Assembly (NCBI RefSeq): GCF_021223605.1
Contig: NZ_CP075175.1
Span: 1,387,001-1,451,000, forward strand
DNA length: 64,000 bases
Reading direction: 5' to 3'
Source of the DNA: Paenibacillus sp. 481
Lineage (GTDB): Bacteria; Bacillota; Bacilli; Paenibacillales; Paenibacillaceae
Shown here piece by piece: positions 1 through 9,739 of this stretch (within the stretch, counting starts at the first letter, position 1; each line of letters begins with the position of its first letter). The position numbers and the translations under genes were made by a program. A model generated the notes under the pieces. The model ran no database searches. It saw nothing but the letters and a program-made list of their open reading frames with translations, and was not told where the DNA came from.

Positions 1-2891
1 CACCCCGCAGCTTCGTTAAGCTGGTAGGCAGATCCTTGCCGCACGATAAAATAAGACTGCGCTCGTGCGCGGCGATGCGGTTCCAATGCCGTCTGGAGCG
101 CGTTAAGCGCCACCTTAAAGTCACGGTTGGCCGCCTTTTCTGGCGCGTGGGGGAACAACAGAATAAGCAACTCTTCTTTAGTGAGCGGTTGATGTCGCTT
201 CGTAACGAGCAGTTGAAACAGCTCCTTCGCCTTCCCACGCTGCCAATCCTTATCCTCTAACTGTAGATCGCCTAGTCGGACTCGAAATAGTCCTAGCGTT
301 TCGATGCGCAAAGTGTACCCTGGATGGTATCCAAGCCGATCAAGTCCCCATTCACTTAGCAGTGAGGAAGCGTACCCTGCTTGAATATTTTGCTTAACAG
401 CTTCTATGAGCAGCGGAATCAACTGCTGCGTATCAGCAGGTCCGAACATCGTTCGCTGTACGAACAAAAAGCGGTAGCCTCGTTGATCGGCCTGCGCCAA
501 AAATCGCTCCATCACGAGCGCAAACGCTGGTTCCTCCTCCATGCGGTAAGTGACAATCGCCAGCCACATAAGCGACACCGTCGTTCCATAATGGTCGCCA
601 CACACTTCAAATCGATCCACACATTCACGGAACTGCCGCTCCGCTTCTGCTAACCGATCACCGTAAAACAGCGCGATCCCTATACTTAAGCTGATAAGCC
701 CCGCTAGCCATCCGTCTTGTGCCTGCTCTGCCTCATCCAGACCTCGTTGTCCATATCGCAAAGCCGTTTCCGTTGAACGAGCACGGCCGTACAATAAACA
801 TAGTCCCATCAACGGTTCAGCACTGCCGCGTCTGACGTCGAGCCGATCCATAATCGTGGACGCTGCTTGATAGCACTCGGAAGCCACATTCAATTCGTAC
901 ACGCCCATTAATGGAGCCGCATGCCCCATGCGCATCCAACCACAAGCTTCCACAAAAGGAGCACGCAGGCGGATGCCATGCATCATCGCTTTCTCTGCCT
1001 GCTCCTTCGCTTGTTCAGGCTGGCCTGCTAGGCTATGAATAAGCGACAGCAGCAAATCAACTTCGCGATGCGAGCGCGACAATGTTTTGCCATGAAAGCT
1101 CGCGCTCCGATAAAGCTCCCCTGCCTCTGCCTCTAATTGTTGCGCGCGCTCTAGTCGTGCTTTGGCTTCGCGCAACTTGCCTGTACGCAAGCATAATCTC
1201 GCTTCAAAAATAAGATCATTTCGATGAGGCAGCAGCTGCAGACTGCGCTCATACCATGCCTGCGCTTCAGTGCCACGACCTGCATTCAACATATTTTCAG
1301 CCATTAGCCCGTTCAGCCTTGCCAATTGCTCCTGTCGTTCACACGGCACTTGTCGCTTAACTTGCAAGGGACGTTCAAACGGCTGACCGCTCCTTCCAAC
1401 CGCCACCCCTTCTGGCAGCGATGAGGCAAGCGATACCGCCTCTTCGAGCAGCGGCCCTGCTTTGCCAGGCTGAATCGTGTCAAGGAATAGCATCGCCTGA
1501 CCTTCTAGGGCCGCAAGCCGTCCACGCATGTCCCCCATTAAGGATGCCTCTTGTTCCGCCAAGCGGTAATGTTCCTCGGCCGTGTCATATTGGCAGCGAT
1601 AACGATAAATATCACCCATCAGCACCCGTAAAAAGGGATATCGTGTCTGCACCCGCTCCGGCACGTGCCGCAAGCCATTATGGACAAGCTCCAGATGACC
1701 ACCTCTGATCAGCTCCACCCCTACTTGCTGCAACAGTTGTGCGGTCTCGTCTACATCTGCCAGCTCAAGCGCATGCGATAAAGCCATGTCATATCGTCCT
1801 CGGCCTACGAACACATGCATCGCTTGTCGATGCAGCGCGGCATGCCGCTCAGGCTGCCGCCGTAACTGATCACGCAGAAACTCGCGGAACAACGCGTGGT
1901 ATCTGAATTGATCCTCGCCAATCGCGGTCAAAAATCCATCCCCACACAGCTGCACAAGCAGCTCGTAAGACCCTTTTCGTCCCCCAATGGCGTCGCACCA
2001 TTCGCCTGTAAGCTCATCCAAAATGCTCGTTTCTAACATAAAAGTACGCATCAACGACATTTGCTTCTGAAACAGCTCCAACGCTAAAAATTGAAACAAG
2101 TCATGCATCGACTCCCGAGGCGCATTCAATATTTGCTCAAGTTCTAGCTGCCCTTTAGCATTCAGCAACTGCTGCCAAATGAGCTGTATCGCAATAATCC
2201 AGCCTTCCGTTTTGGTATAAATAAGACGGATCCGTTCCTTAGACAACGGATATTGATAATAATCATGGAACAGAACATCTATCTCTTCTTCCGTAAATGC
2301 TAAATCATTTGTGGTAAGCTCCAGCAAATGCCCCCGCAATCGCAGTACCGTCAGCTGCTCCCAACTCGGTCTGCGACGTGATGAAAGAACGAGTCGCAGC
2401 GTGTCTCCTTCCGGCAAAAAGGAAATGACCGTCTGCATCCACCGATCAATTGCAAAATGGTGCTCAACGAGGTGATAATCGTCAATGATGAGCAACGTAT
2501 GCTGTGGCAGATGAATAAGCTCGTTCAAGAAAATTTCAGCCAATGCTCCTGCATCGTCTTCAATCGCACCACTGCCACCTTTGCGCAGTTCAAGCAATAG
2601 CGCTTCTCCGAACTGGGGCACGATTTGCCGCAGCGCAGAGACTAAATGTTGTAAAAAGGGGTGGAGATCGTTGTCCTGTGCGGATACGCCATACCAGACG
2701 CATTGCATATCTGACGAACGTACATAGGAGGCTAACGCCGTCGTTTTTCCGTAGCCTGGACCCGAAGTCAACAATGTAATGGGCGTCCCCGTAAGCTGAT
2801 TAAGCCGTTTGGTCAAATGAGGGCGGTGCAGCAATTGTTTTTTTACGGGTGGCGGTGTCATTTTCAATTTAAGTATGTGCTCTTTATTCAT
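1..2891 (-). CDS. MalT-type ATPase / SARP-like transcriptional regulator, C-terminus cut by window edge
   Basis: A large signal-transduction ATPase regulator, open from an ATG at 2891 to the left edge (963 codons visible). A GGAAGGAAGGG ribosome site precedes the ATG. The N-terminal STAND/NB-ARC-like ATPase has Walker A GPGYGKTT at residues 44-51 and Walker B LLIIDD near 133-138, followed by the DDYHLVE context typical of MalT. A long helical TPR-like middle region follows. The last visible part, around LRIETLGLFRVRLG, matches the start of a winged-helix (OmpR/SARP) domain and probably leads into a BTAD segment, so DNA binding would be C-terminal and not of LuxR type. Family knowledge suggests ligand-triggered ATP-dependent activation. 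The inducer and target genes cannot be told from the window. The gene is truncated by the window, not visibly broken. Confidence 0.8.
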   Translation of the reverse strand, partial: MNKEHILKLKMTPPPVKKQLLHRPHLTKRLNQLTGTPITLLTSGPGYGKTTALASYVRSSDMQCVWYGVSAQDNDLHPFLQHLVSALRQIVPQFGEALLLELRKGGSGAIEDDAGALAEIFLNELIHLPQHTLLIIDDYHLVEHHFAIDRWMQTVISFLPEGDTLRLVLSSRRRPSWEQLTVLRLRGHLLELTTNDLAFTEEEIDVLFHDYYQYPLSKERIRLIYTKTEGWIIAIQLIWQQLLNAKGQLELEQILNAPRESMHDLFQFLALELFQKQMSLMRTFMLETSILDELTGEWCDAIGGRKGSYELLVQLCGDGFLTAIGEDQFRYHALFREFLRDQLRRQPERHAALHRQAMHVFVGRGRYDMALSHALELADVDETAQLLQQVGVELIRGGHLELVHNGLRHVPERVQTRYPFLRVLMGDIYRYRCQYDTAEEHYRLAEQEASLMGDMRGRLAALEGQAMLFLDTIQPGKAGPLLEEAVSLASSLPEGVAVGRSGQPFERPLQVKRQVPCERQEQLARLNGLMAENMLNAGRGTEAQAWYERSLQLLPHRNDLIFEARLCLRTGKLREAKARLERAQQLEAEAGELYRSASFHGKTLSRSHREVDLLLSLIHSLAGQPEQAKEQAEKAMMHGIRLRAPFVEACGWMRMGHAAPLMGVYELNVASECYQAASTIMDRLDVRRGSAEPLMGLCLLYGRARSTETALRYGQRGLDEAEQAQDGWLAGLISLSIGIALFYGDRLAEAERQFRECVDRFEVCGDHYGTTVSLMWLAIVTYRMEEEPAFALVMERFLAQADQRGYRFLFVQRTMFGPADTQQLIPLLIEAVKQNIQAGYASSLLSEWGLDRLGYHPGYTLRIETLGLFRVRLGDLQLEDKDWQRGKAKELFQLLVTKRHQPLTKEELLILLFPHAPEKAANRDFKVALNALQTALEPHRRARAQSYFIVRQGSAYQLNEAAG

Positions 2892-2964
2892 CCGCGCCCT
2901 TCCTTCCAACATTATCCTTCTGTTATTTTATCACAATTGGAAGGGCTTACATTCATATTTCAAA

Positions 2965-3001
2965 TAAAAAACAGCAGCTCGTCCGCAGACTAACCACTGT
3001 T
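2965..3001 (-). terminator. Rho-independent terminator after the acyl-CoA ligase
   Basis: On the minus strand a hairpin with arms at 2992-3001 and 2970-2979 (10 pairs including G-U) encloses a small GTC/GAC inner stem and is followed by a run of six T. It lies just after the stop of the acyl-CoA ligase gene. Confidence 0.7.
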
Positions 3002-3008
3002 CGATCTG

Positions 3009-4889
3009 TTACCTCTTAAATAAAGAACGCATCTGCTGTTTATCAAGCTTTCCAACGGATGTCTTCGGCATTTCATTCACAAATACGTAGCGCTTCGGAA
3101 CTTTGTACTTGCCAATCTGTAAGGAACAATGTTCGACTAAAAGGTCTGGTGTCAGCGCCGAATCTCTGGTCGCGACAATGACGGCAGCTACAACTTCCCC
3201 CCACTTATTATCGTTTAAGCCGATAACAGCAGCTTCCAGCACATGTGGATGCTGGAGCAGCAGTCGCTCGACTTCAAGCGGATACACATTTTCACCGCCC
3301 GTAATGATTAACTCTTTTTGTCGGCCAACAATGTAATAGTATCCCTCTTCATCACGCAGCGCCAAATCCCCTGTCATAAACCAGCCATTGCGAACGGACT
3401 TGTTCGTCTCTATAGCATTATTCCAGTAATAACTGAACAGATGACCGCCGCGTAAAGCAAGCTCTCCAACTTGATATGCCTCCTGTACATCACCTACGCT
3501 ATCTCCCTCGCCACTTATAATTCTAGCTTCGTTAAACAGCATAGGAACACCTATTGAGCCCCTTTTTTGTTGGGCGATCACCGGATCAATCACAAAGTTA
3601 TTTGGCCCTGATTCGGTTGCCCCATAGCCTTCTTTAAAGGATAGCTGCCTCTGCGCAAAGGCTTCATACACCGAGGCTGGGCATGGCGCACCGCCAGATA
3701 AAAATGTACGCATCTTAGCATACGATGCGGCCGCAAATGCGTTAGACGACACGAGCATATGATACATCGTCGGAACCATAAGCACGATGGTCGTACCCAT
3801 GCGCTCTAGCAGCTCGGCTGTACGCTCCGCCTCAAAAGAGCGCTCTAGTACAACCGTTCCACCGCTGACGAGAATCGGCAAGGTCAGCGCATTTAATCCG
3901 CCCGTATGGAACATGGGCAGCACCGTTACCGTCACATCCTGCTCCGATAACTGCCAGCTCACAATTGTATTCGTCGCATTGCACAAGACAGCGCGATGAC
4001 TGAGCACGACTCCCTTCGCTTTGCCTGTCGTGCCACCTGTGTAAATCATGATCCATGGTTGCTCAGCATGCTCATCGTTTGCAGCCGCTTCATTGTCATT
4101 GCGTTCAAGGCCAGCTGTCCTAGCGGCCTCAACGGCTTCTGATTCCTTCGTTGCTACAGCACTATCAACTGCCTCCGCTCGCTTCGTAGCCGTAGTTCTC
4201 TCAGCTACCCCTGCTCGCGTAGTTCCCTTACTTCGCTCAATTGCTTCTGCCCGCTGCGTTGCTTCAGTTCTCTCAGCCCCCCCTGCTCGCGTAGTTCCCT
4301 CACTTCGCTCAATTGCTTCTGCCCGTTTAGCCCCTTCAGCACTCTCAATTACCCACTCTCGCTTAGTTCCCTCAGCTGCATCTCCCGACGTATCTAAGTC
4401 AGCTAAGTCAGGAACAGCCGTAAGACAGAGACCTGACGGCAAGACCAACGTCTCAACCAACTGAACAATTTGCTCCATTCCACACGCTTCAACGAGCAGT
4501 AAGCTAGGTGTGCAATCGACCACGATTTCATTTAACTCCTGTGCATTTAGTCTCCAATTAAGCGGTACAAAGATCGCTCCAATCTGTCCACAAGCGAACA
4601 GCACCGCTAACACTGAAAAATGATTAGGCGCCAGCATCGCTACCCGATCACCTCGTTGAACGCCTTGTTCAACGAGCCAATGCGCAAGTTGAGACGCCCG
4701 TTGTCCTAACTCACCATACGACCAGCTCTCGCCAGTAGCACCGTCCACGACGGCAGTTCGATGTTGCGATATGCGGCAGCGGTGAGAAAACCATGTCGAA
4801 CCTAACGAATGAACGCTCAACCGAGTGCCGTGTGCTCTTCCGTGATCCTCTGCGCAATTAGACTGATTCGACGACAACGGCAATGCCAT
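3009..4889 (-). CDS. Class I acyl-CoA synthetase / AMP-dependent ligase with a repetitive insert
   Basis: An adenylate-forming enzyme that would activate a carboxylic acid with ATP and load it onto CoA. The ATP-binding loop reads [13 protein letters not shown], followed by the GYGATE adenine-binding motif, the TGD segment and a C-terminal KTSVGK-type catalytic lysine. An upstream in-frame GTG at 4904 would add five residues, but the ribosome site GGGAGGAGG lies inside those codons, so ATG 4889 (626 aa) is preferred. The family is usually about 490-550 aa. The excess is an Ala/Glu/Arg/Thr-rich insert of about 110 residues (roughly 167-277) just before the ATP loop. The start overlaps the 3' end of the thiolase gene by 32 bp, so the two are probably translationally coupled. 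MenE-like and fatty-acyl ligases are both possible; no other men gene is nearby, so a fatty or aryl acid substrate is the safer guess. Confidence 0.85.
   Translation of the reverse strand: MALPLSSNQSNCAEDHGRAHGTRLSVHSLGSTWFSHRCRISQHRTAVVDGATGESWSYGELGQRASQLAHWLVEQGVQRGDRVAMLAPNHFSVLAVLFACGQIGAIFVPLNWRLNAQELNEIVVDCTPSLLLVEACGMEQIVQLVETLVLPSGLCLTAVPDLADLDTSGDAAEGTKREWVIESAEGAKRAEAIERSEGTTRAGGAERTEATQRAEAIERSKGTTRAGVAERTTATKRAEAVDSAVATKESEAVEAARTAGLERNDNEAAANDEHAEQPWIMIYTGGTTGKAKGVVLSHRAVLCNATNTIVSWQLSEQDVTVTVLPMFHTGGLNALTLPILVSGGTVVLERSFEAERTAELLERMGTTIVLMVPTMYHMLVSSNAFAAASYAKMRTFLSGGAPCPASVYEAFAQRQLSFKEGYGATESGPNNFVIDPVIAQQKRGSIGVPMLFNEARIISGEGDSVGDVQEAYQVGELALRGGHLFSYYWNNAIETNKSVRNGWFMTGDLALRDEEGYYYIVGRQKELIITGGENVYPLEVERLLLQHPHVLEAAVIGLNDNKWGEVVAAVIVATRDSALTPDLLVEHCSLQIGKYKVPKRYVFVNEMPKTSVGKLDKQQMRSLFKR
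4130..4396 (-). repeat. In-frame 72-bp repeats within the acyl-CoA ligase gene
   Basis: Two near-identical 72-bp units (4202-4273 and 4274-4345) are flanked by decayed partial units. They encode 24-residue repeats containing AEAIERS and GTTRAG. Unit length is a multiple of three, so gain or loss of units keeps the frame. Confidence 0.85.
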
Positions 4890-6042
4890 GCCCTCCTCCC
4901 ACACACAGTGCCGCTACGCCGTATCGAGCTTGGCGCCGTTTCAATTCGTGTAACAGCGTCACGAGTACACGAGCACCGCTCGCCCCAATCGGATGGCCGA
5001 GTGCGATCGCACCTCCGTTTACATTCACGCGCTCGACGTCCAACTCTAGCTCGTGAATAACAGCCAAGGCTTGCGCAGCAAACGCTTCATTAATTTCAAA
5101 CAAATCCATTTGCTGAAGCGCCAACCCTGCACGCTTCAGCGCTGCCTGAATAGCAGGCACTGGACCAAGTCCCATCCATTCTGGCTCCAAACCGACTACC
5201 GCCCAGCCACGGATGAGGCCTAGTGGCGCCGCTGCTTCATAAGCAGCTAACTGCTCAGGCGCGCATAGCATCAGCGCGGCAGCCCCATCGTTAATGCCCG
5301 ACGAGTTGCCTGCGGTCACAGACCCTGTCGGCACAAACGCGGGCTTAAGCTTGGCCAACGACTCGGCCGTCGTGCCAGCACGCGGATGCTCGTCGCGCTC
5401 CACCAAGCGTGTGCCACCTTTCCGCTCCGGCACACGAACCGCGACCAGTTCCGCCTGAAACCGTCCGGCGGCAATAGCAGCCTCCGCCCGCGCCTGACTT
5501 TGCGCGGCGAACTGATCCTGCGCCTCGCGGCTAATGCCGTATCGCGTTACAATGCGTTCTGCCGTGATGCCCATCGGTTGTTCAAGTAGCGCACAGGTCA
5601 GTCCATCTCGCTGCACGGAATCCAGCAGCACGCCATGGCCGTAGCGATATCCACCTCGCGCTTGTGTAAGCATATAAGGTGCTTGCGACATGCTCTCCAT
5701 TCCACCTGCAATAACAACGCTCGCTTCGGCGGTGCGGATGCTTTGCCCGCCAAGGATAACGGATTGCAGCCCTGACCCGCACACCAAATTCACGCTAGCC
5801 GCCGGAGCATGTACGGGCACTCCTGCTGTTAAAGCGGCTTGGCGTGCCGGATTTTGTCCCCCTCCGGCTTGCAATACTTGCCCCATCCAGACGTGTTCCG
5901 CACACGTAATCGGCACGCCTGCACGCAGTGCCGATTCTCTTATAACCGTTGCCCCTAATTGGGCTGCTGTCACATCTTTTAGCCCGCCCTGAAACGTACC
6001 AATGGGTGTACGCACCGCACTAGCTATTAAAATATCTTTCAA
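4858..6042 (-). CDS. Thiolase (acetyl-CoA C-acyltransferase)
   Basis: A 394-aa thiolase, the usual family length. It catalyses thiolytic cleavage of 3-ketoacyl-CoA or the reverse Claisen condensation of acetyl-CoA. The nucleophilic cysteine is C88 in [11 protein letters not shown]. The C-terminal active-site block is present as [17 protein letters not shown] (catalytic His) and ALCVGGGHG (second Cys). The start is a TTG at 6042 behind AGGGGGCG, and the protein opens with the expected [14 protein letters not shown]. The acyl-CoA ligase gene overlaps its 3' end, which implies an acyl-CoA degradation or modification operon. The sequence does not separate an acetoacetyl-CoA thiolase from a longer-chain 3-ketoacyl-CoA thiolase. 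Confidence 0.93.
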   Translation of the reverse strand: MKDILIASAVRTPIGTFQGGLKDVTAAQLGATVIRESALRAGVPITCAEHVWMGQVLQAGGGQNPARQAALTAGVPVHAPAASVNLVCGSGLQSVILGGQSIRTAEASVVIAGGMESMSQAPYMLTQARGGYRYGHGVLLDSVQRDGLTCALLEQPMGITAERIVTRYGISREAQDQFAAQSQARAEAAIAAGRFQAELVAVRVPERKGGTRLVERDEHPRAGTTAESLAKLKPAFVPTGSVTAGNSSGINDGAAALMLCAPEQLAAYEAAAPLGLIRGWAVVGLEPEWMGLGPVPAIQAALKRAGLALQQMDLFEINEAFAAQALAVIHELELDVERVNVNGGAIALGHPIGASGARVLVTLLHELKRRQARYGVAALCVGGGHGIAVVVESV

Positions 6043-6414
6043 ATCAATCGCCCCCTGCTATCAACTTACTCATTTGATTCCATATCAAACTCCACAGCAA
6101 ATTCAACTCTGTCTATTAGTTAACAAGAAAGCAGTTGCAATTCAGTTGCATAGTAGGAGCTCAAGATGAGCGAGTCCATCAGCAATGGATAGACGGCGAT
6201 AATGTCTTTTAAAAGGTGGACACACACCATATAGCAGACAGCGGCCAACTTGCCATACAAAATAACCATATGCAGCATGAAATCACGCATTTTAGACTAG
6301 ATGTGGGAGTTGGAACAGACAGAGATACGTATCGTTCGCAAGAAAAGGTGTCTCCTATTTGAAAGACAGATCAGCTTACAATTCCTTATATAGTGGACAT
6401 AAATATGAAATGAA

Positions 6415-6464
6415 GTGACGTTGCGTGACTTTACGTGACGTAATGTGATATGATGCGATGCAAT
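6415..6464 (+). repeat. Five tandem 10-bp repeats, helically phased
   Basis: Consecutive decamers GTGACGTTGC, GTGACTTTAC, GTGACGTAAT, GTGATATGAT and GCGATGCAAT share a GTGA-like start at every 10 bp. A period close to one DNA turn would place the same bases on one helix face. The array lies about 370 bp upstream of the thiolase start. Confidence 0.7.
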
Positions 6465-6501
6465 TATTTCACAATTAAGTGGCATACAAAATATAAACCA
6501 C

Positions 6502-6558
6502 AAAAAAACAACCCCTTCACACCACGTGCTCGCTGCACGCGTTCATGTAAAGAGGTTG
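6502..6558 (-). terminator. Rho-independent terminator of the flippase operon
   Basis: The minus strand forms a long stem with arms CAACCTCTTTAC and GTGAAGGGGTTG, an inner GTGC/GCAC stem, and a run of seven T. It lies about 85 bp past the flippase stop. Confidence 0.85.
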
Positions 6559-6643
6559 CTATTTTAAATACCGATTCTAATCAACTCTAATCGATCTAAC
6601 TACTGATTCATTTTGTTGCGTATACTATCTTACTTATTAACCT

Positions 6644-8266
6644 CTAGCCTCTAGCTACGCTGCCCTGCAATCGCATTAACGGACGCAGTGCCTTCTGCAC
6701 CATTCGTGGGTACGAGCCAAGCTCGTCCTGCCGCACCACGCGGAACAAGACAAGACCAACAATGAATAACGCGACCACAACAACGCCAACTACACCTGCC
6801 GTTAAGAAGTAAGCTAACTTAGCCGGGATAAAGGCAACCGTTTGTTCGCCGAGCCACTCCACGCTGTACCCAACAGCACCCGCTAGCACGACTGCCATCA
6901 AGAAGCCAATCCAGCGCGTGCCAAGAACAGCGAATGGCACTACCTTTTTCATCACGCGCAGATTAAGCCACGTAATAATGAGGAAGCTGACCATCGTTCC
7001 AGCAATAATACCATAAATGCCAAACCAGTTAACGAGCACAAAGCTCATAATGAGCTTAATAATAATTCCGAATGTAACGCTTATCATCGCGATGTATGGT
7101 TTGCCCAGACCAATTAAGATCGAGCTAGACGTCATCATCGTAATTTGGAAAATGGTACCCAGCGTCAGCATCGCAATAATGGCTGACCCGTCTATCGTAC
7201 TGAACAGCAAGCCGTTAATCGAATATGCGGCTACTACAAGTGCAAGTACAATCGGCATGCCGCTCAAGACGGAAATCCGCATGGCCAACGTCGTCTGCCG
7301 CTGCAAATGGTTCATGTCCCGCTTGGCGTAAGCTGCCGATATAACCGGGATTAACGACGTGCTTAGTGCAATTGCCAAAATGGGCGGAATACCTGCGATC
7401 GACTGTGCACGCTGTCCAAGAATACCGTACATATGCTTCGCTGTTTCGACATCAATTTCGCGTGAAAGCAGCGGAATCGTAATCGATGTATCGATAAAGT
7501 TAACTGCTGGTACAGCCAACGAAGCGATAACAATAGGAATCGACATGGCAAATATCGATTTAAAAATGGTCTTCAGTGGCAGATGCTTCGCTCCTGCACG
7601 ACGGGCCTGTAGCCCAGCCATACGGTCTGCGGCACGCAGCTTGCGCAAGTAATACACCATAACGGCAAATGCGCCGATGCTGCCCAACACGCCACCAAAT
7701 GAAGCCCCTGCCGCTGTCCACGCTTGGGATGCATCACTCTGCATCAAAATATAAGCTAGGCCAATGGCCGTAAACACACGCAAAATTTGCTCTACAATTT
7801 GCGAAACACCGCTCGCCTGCATCATGTTGCGGCCTTGCGTGTATCCGCGCATCATGGCGAGTACAGGGAACAATAACAATGCCGGAGCCAAGGCGCGAAT
7901 AGCAGGCGCTGCTTCCGGCAATTGAATCAGGTTCGCGTACATTGGCGCGAGCACAATAAGCAGCGTCGTCATCACGACGCCGGAAATTAATCCAAATAGC
8001 AGGGAAGCATAATATACACGCTCAGCTTCTGCTGCTTTATTAAGCGCATAGCGCTCAGATACCATCTTACTTAGCGTACTTGGAATACCTGCCGTTGCTA
8101 TGGCAAGTATGACTAAATATACCGTTTGCGATGCCGCAAACGCAGCGTTACCTACCGAGCCAAGCATATGCTCTAGCGGTACACGCTGAAACAAACCGAG
8201 CACCCGCGCAACTAATGTTGCTGCGGCAATAATGAGCGTCCCCTTTATAAACGAATCCTTCGCCAA
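6644..8266 (-). CDS. MurJ/SpoVB-family polysaccharide or lipid II flippase
   Basis: A polytopic membrane protein of the MVF/MATE superfamily (COG2244) with about 14 hydrophobic segments and no soluble domain. Family members flip lipid-linked precursors such as lipid II across the cytoplasmic membrane (MurJ/YtgP) or act in spore cortex formation (SpoVB). The open frame extends to 8311, but TTG 8266 has an AGAAGG site seven bases upstream and gives LAKDSFIKGT, which matches how SpoVB-type proteins begin, so the 540-aa form is preferred. It is the last gene of a HAD phosphatase-DUF456-flippase string with short gaps and a strong terminator. The text alone does not decide between YtgP/MurJ and SpoVB subfamilies. 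Confidence 0.85.
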   Translation of the reverse strand: MAKDSFIKGTLIIAAATLVARVLGLFQRVPLEHMLGSVGNAAFAASQTVYLVILAIATAGIPSTLSKMVSERYALNKAAEAERVYYASLLFGLISGVVMTTLLIVLAPMYANLIQLPEAAPAIRALAPALLLFPVLAMMRGYTQGRNMMQASGVSQIVEQILRVFTAIGLAYILMQSDASQAWTAAGASFGGVLGSIGAFAVMVYYLRKLRAADRMAGLQARRAGAKHLPLKTIFKSIFAMSIPIVIASLAVPAVNFIDTSITIPLLSREIDVETAKHMYGILGQRAQSIAGIPPILAIALSTSLIPVISAAYAKRDMNHLQRQTTLAMRISVLSGMPIVLALVVAAYSINGLLFSTIDGSAIIAMLTLGTIFQITMMTSSSILIGLGKPYIAMISVTFGIIIKLIMSFVLVNWFGIYGIIAGTMVSFLIITWLNLRVMKKVVPFAVLGTRWIGFLMAVVLAGAVGYSVEWLGEQTVAFIPAKLAYFLTAGVVGVVVVALFIVGLVLFRVVRQDELGSYPRMVQKALRPLMRLQGSVARG

Positions 8267-8319
8267 GCGTTTCCCTTCTTTCCCTATGCTAGCCCAAACC
8301 ATCAAGTACAATTATTCGT

Positions 8320-8805
8320 TTAAAATACAAACACCCACAAAATAAATAGAATAATCATGGCGAACTGTAAAATAAATTTAACGACGATACTCGTAAACAA
8401 GCCCACCACAGCACCAACTGATGATTTAAGTGCTCTATTCATTTCCGAGCCTATAATGAGTTCTCCAATAATTGCACCTAACAAAGGCCCTAAAATGATA
8501 CCAAAGGCAGGAATGACGAACGGTCCAACGATAACTCCGATCGTACTACCTATTATAGATGCCTTTGAACCGCCAAACCGTTTCACACCCCAAGCGCTAA
8601 CGGCATAATCGGCCAAGAACAGCACAGCGACAATTAGTGTCTGTATCGTCCAGAAAAACCAGCCGAATGGCTCAAAGGAGAAGAAAAATCCATACGCAAA
8701 AAAGGCTGCGTATATCGCTAATGCCCCAGGTAAAATCGGGTAAATAGCCCCTGCCATACCTACGACAAACAGTGCGATAACGCTAATCCAACCGAGGATT
8801 TCCAT
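8320..8805 (-). CDS. DUF456 family membrane protein
   Basis: A 161-aa hydrophobic protein with four or five membrane segments and glycine-rich helices. A pattern such as GVIVGPFVIPAFGIILGPLLGA, shortened here to its GxxxG-rich core, is typical of DUF456. No catalytic residues are evident and the family has no settled function. It lies 25 bp after the HAD phosphatase gene and 53 bp before the flippase on the same strand, so co-transcription is likely. Confidence 0.8.
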   Translation of the reverse strand: MEILGWISVIALFVVGMAGAIYPILPGALAIYAAFFAYGFFFSFEPFGWFFWTIQTLIVAVLFLADYAVSAWGVKRFGGSKASIIGSTIGVIVGPFVIPAFGIILGPLLGAIIGELIIGSEMNRALKSSVGAVVGLFTSIVVKFILQFAMIILFILWVFVF

Positions 8806-8830
8806 TCAAACCCCACTCCTATTCAATTGT

Positions 8831-9568
8831 TTATGTTAAAATGTGTTGGCGAATGACTTGGGCAACGCCGTGCTCATTGTTTGTACTTACGACGACATCA
8901 GCCGCTTCCTTTACTTCATCTTGAGCATTTCCCATCGCTACACCGAGTCCTGCTTGCTGAATAACAGCCAGATCATTCAAACTGTCACCAACCGCAACGA
9001 CTTGAGACATATCAAGACCTAGCAATTCACACACCGACCGAATGCCGGAAGCCTTGCTAATGCCACGCGGGTTAATCTCAATATTTTGCAAAGAAGAATT
9101 AGTTAGTTCCAAACCACCCATTGCACGTAGTTCCGTTAAAATATGTTGAAGCTTTTGCTCATCTTCGGTAAAATAACCGAACTTCAGCCATTGTTCGCTA
9201 TCAATGTCCGCATTCCAATTTTCACGATTATACAACCGCTCGGTAGAATACGCCCAGAACCAAGAATCATACGTCTCAGATAGTTGAACCATCTTTTTCA
9301 TCGCATCGCGTTCTAGCAAGTGACGCACATGCAGTTCGTGCGGATTTCTCCATACCTCACTACCGTTGACCGTAACGACAGGGGCATCCAACTGGAGCTG
9401 CTCAATGTAAGACATCGCATTTTGAAGAGCTCGTCCCGTAGAGAACATAACCGTCACACCCGCAGCTCGTGCATCTTGAATCGCTGCTACTGTTTCGCTG
9501 CTAATATTGTGGTCGTCATCGAGAACGGTTCCATCCATATCTAGAGCCAGTAATTTATATTTACTCAT
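8831..9568 (-). CDS. Cof-type HAD-superfamily hydrolase
   Basis: A haloacid-dehalogenase-fold phosphatase of the Cof/YidA group, 245 aa. Motif I is LALDMDGTVLDDD near the N-terminus (nucleophile and acid Asp). Motif II is the FSTGR threonine region. Motifs III/IV are the SKASG lysine and VAVGDSLNDLAVI. The Cof-type C2 cap lies in the middle. Such enzymes dephosphorylate sugar phosphates, nucleotides or flavin precursors; the substrate is not predictable here. ATG 9568 is chosen over GTG 9580 because the protein then starts MSKYKLLALDMDGT as family members do. It appears to be the first gene of the operon ending in the flippase. Confidence 0.88.
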   Translation of the reverse strand: MSKYKLLALDMDGTVLDDDHNISSETVAAIQDARAAGVTVMFSTGRALQNAMSYIEQLQLDAPVVTVNGSEVWRNPHELHVRHLLERDAMKKMVQLSETYDSWFWAYSTERLYNRENWNADIDSEQWLKFGYFTEDEQKLQHILTELRAMGGLELTNSSLQNIEINPRGISKASGIRSVCELLGLDMSQVVAVGDSLNDLAVIQQAGLGVAMGNAQDEVKEAADVVVSTNNEHGVAQVIRQHILT

Positions 9569-9673
9569 GTTTGTCACCACACCATTCTTTTCGCTGTCAT
9601 ACGAGCATGCATTTCATGATTTACAGCAAATTTGCATAACGCCATTGTATCATAACGCCCTAAGCGCAACAAA

Positions 9674-9718
9674 GTTAAAAAAGGGTTTTGTCATTGCCAA
9701 AGCAACAACAAAACCCTT
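9674..9718 (-). terminator. Terminator of the metal ABC transporter operon
   Basis: Arms 9708-9718 and 9681-9691 are exact complements (AAGGGTTTTGT/ACAAAACCCTT). On the minus strand the stem is followed by a T run, about 20 bp past the last permease gene. Confidence 0.88.
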
Positions 9719-9739
9719 CTATGCTCAAACACGGTTCGA

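Larger units (their letters stand above)
6043..6643. other. Noncoding interval between the thiolase and flippase genes
   Basis: About 600 bp without a convincing gene. It holds a five-copy 10-bp repeat (6415-6464) and the flippase terminator (6502-6558). Thiolase promoter elements must lie here, but no consensus -35/-10 pair stood out. Confidence 0.6.

Noticed and set aside
4048-4464. 138-codon plus-strand ORF over the acyl-CoA ligase
   Set aside because: It is antisense to the repeat insert; its Ser/Ala-rich periodic translation mirrors the coding repeat on the other strand.
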